Source: Spirogloea muscicola
Lineage: Eukaryota; Streptophyta; Zygnematophyceae; Spirogloeales; Spirogloeaceae
Length of the DNA stretch: 37,515 nucleotides
NCBI GenBank assembly: GCA_009602725.1
Contig: WELB01000113.1
Coordinates: 209,015 to 246,529, forward strand
Reading direction: 5' to 3'
Under the pieces are notes generated by a model. That model ran no database searches. It saw only the letters and a list, made by a program, of their open reading frames with translations, and was not told the origin of the DNA. The translations under genes were made by a program, and so were the position numbers. Positions 36,490-37,515 of this stretch are shown piece after piece; positions within the stretch are counted from its first letter, which is position 1, and each line of letters starts with the position of its first letter.

Positions 36490-37398
36490 CTTGGGAGTGG
36501 ACCCCCTTGACAGGGTTGGCAGCAGCTTCTGGTCGATCCTGATCCTCTTTAGCCTCTGTGCTCTTGGTTGCCTGCTCATCTTCTGCGACCCTGCTCTTGG
36601 GCAAGCTCTCCTTGACATTGATCCAGCCGAATCAGCAATGTCCTCCTGTTGCAGTGTCTTCTCATGTCCACTGGTTGATCTGCAGCCCGACTTGCTGCGT
36701 GCCTCTGAGCTCTGCGGTCTGTGCCATCTCGTCCTGCCTGAGCCTAAAGGGTGCTGCTTATTGCGAGAACTTCGTCTGCAGCTGCTGCGCACCAGAGTGC
36801 AGCTTGGAGTGCCTGAACTTTGTGCAGTCGCATACTCTGGGTCTGTCTGGTTACTGGATCCGCTGTCACTCAGGGCTGGCAAGCAGCACTGATGCAAAAC
36901 TGCTGCGTCTGAGCTTGGTGAAGCACTCTGCGGTTGGCCAGAGACAAAGGGAGGGCGTCGGGGGTCGTTCACAGTTTTCGTGCCCTTGATGCGGTCCTGG
37001 AAGTACATCGTCCCAGTCTGAAGAGCGCCAGGCACGGCGACAAGGCTCAGCATTTATGAGCAGTACGGCACATTGTATGCTGCACCGCAACCAGCGGCCG
37101 CCTCGTCTCCGTGACTCGAGCAGATGCGCTGCGTCTTGCCCCACCAGGGGCGAAGTTCTGTTGTGCACGTGACTGCAAGGCTGACCAGCCCTATGGAGTC
37201 TCGGCGACTTGCACGCGACGCTGGATAGCAGGGACAGGCGTCGCTACTGGGATGCGGGAGGCACACCTTGAGATCAAAGACCTTCTCCCACTCTTGCGGA
37301 AGCGGCGGCTCCTGGAGCATGTCGAAGAGGGCCATCCCGGGAAGCATAGAGAGGGAGAGGCACCGGGACTCGGCCAACGACGCCAGCAGCCTGTCCAT
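36490..37398 (-). CDS. WW-domain protein, 5' part (two exons seen)
   Basis: Exon 37398-37267 encodes MDRLLASLAESRCLSLSMLP and then, after about ten more residues, LPQEWEKVFDLK. It joins in phase 0 to 37017-36490, starting TGTMYFQDRIKGTKTVNDP. Together they make one WW domain (first W in PQEWEKVFD, aromatic MYF, terminal P in NDPRRP), with the second conserved Trp replaced by Val (TKTVNDP). The remainder is Ser/Arg-rich and low-complexity. Plant single-WW proteins of similar layout exist (CFL1-like), but the match here rests on the WW domain alone. A donor AAG|GTAATG at 36490 suggests further exons; otherwise the frame stops at 36466. A (GGC)n/poly-T tract lies just 5' of the start. Confidence 0.7.
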
Positions 37399-37438
37399 GG
37401 CGCCGCCGCCGGCCGAGCTCCCGGGCCGCAGCGCCAGA

Positions 37439-37440
<2 letters not shown>

Positions 37441-37515
<75 letters not shown>
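37441..37515. repeat. (GGC)n followed by at least 43 T at the window end
   Basis: About 32 bp of perfect GGC triplets run straight into a T homopolymer that reaches the last base. This mirrors the GGC-rich/N/poly-T junction at 15200-15318. It is upstream of the WW-domain gene. Confidence 0.9.

Overview
This is a stretch of nuclear DNA from a photosynthetic eukaryote, most probably a green alga. The genes are densely split by short GT-AG introns (mostly about 60-400 bp). Several products are recognisable plastid proteins of plant/algal type. GC-rich first exons resemble transit peptides, and the products include a green-lineage branching-enzyme-3-like protein, a bacterial-type UMP kinase, a bacterial-type L3 and a thylakoid-associated protein. 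The species cannot be named from sequence alone.

Layout. 1-1415: 3' part of an unrecognised plus-strand gene. 2160-2600: repeat fragment. 2854-11530: a complete ABCC (MRP-type) ABC transporter in 19 exons (about 1407 aa by my splicing), with a duplicated exon that may be alternatively spliced. 11990-12444: a weak small gene model. About 12690-15010: a composite repeat with inverted ends. 15150-16168 (+): thylakoid-associated protein (DUF6825-like), its first exon broken by N plus 109 T. 16512 to about 18963 (-): plastid UMP kinase. 19235-19600: repeat fragment. 20219 to about 21550 (-): plastid ribosomal protein L3, head-to-head with 21817-23806 (+), an Alr4036-type PNPOx/FMN-binding protein. 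24181-31634 (-): a branching-enzyme-3-like GH13 protein in 23 exons (about 936 aa). 31745-35200: a second dense block of the same repeat family. 36490-37398 (-): a WW-domain protein. The window ends in (GGC)n followed by poly-T.

The five genes from 15150 to 31634 all look plastid-related: thylakoid, pyrimidine nucleotide supply, translation, a flavoprotein and starch metabolism. Exon models were made by hand from splice signals, reading phase and family conservation. Every internal junction in the ABCC, UMP kinase, L3, PNPOx and branching-enzyme models keeps phase, which is the main support. The 5' ends of the UMP kinase and L3 models are unresolved.

The least explained material is the dispersed repeat family. 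It combines long inverted terminal segments, internal hairpin-forming units and, in one place, a protein-like insert. It occurs close upstream of both the transporter and the branching-enzyme genes.
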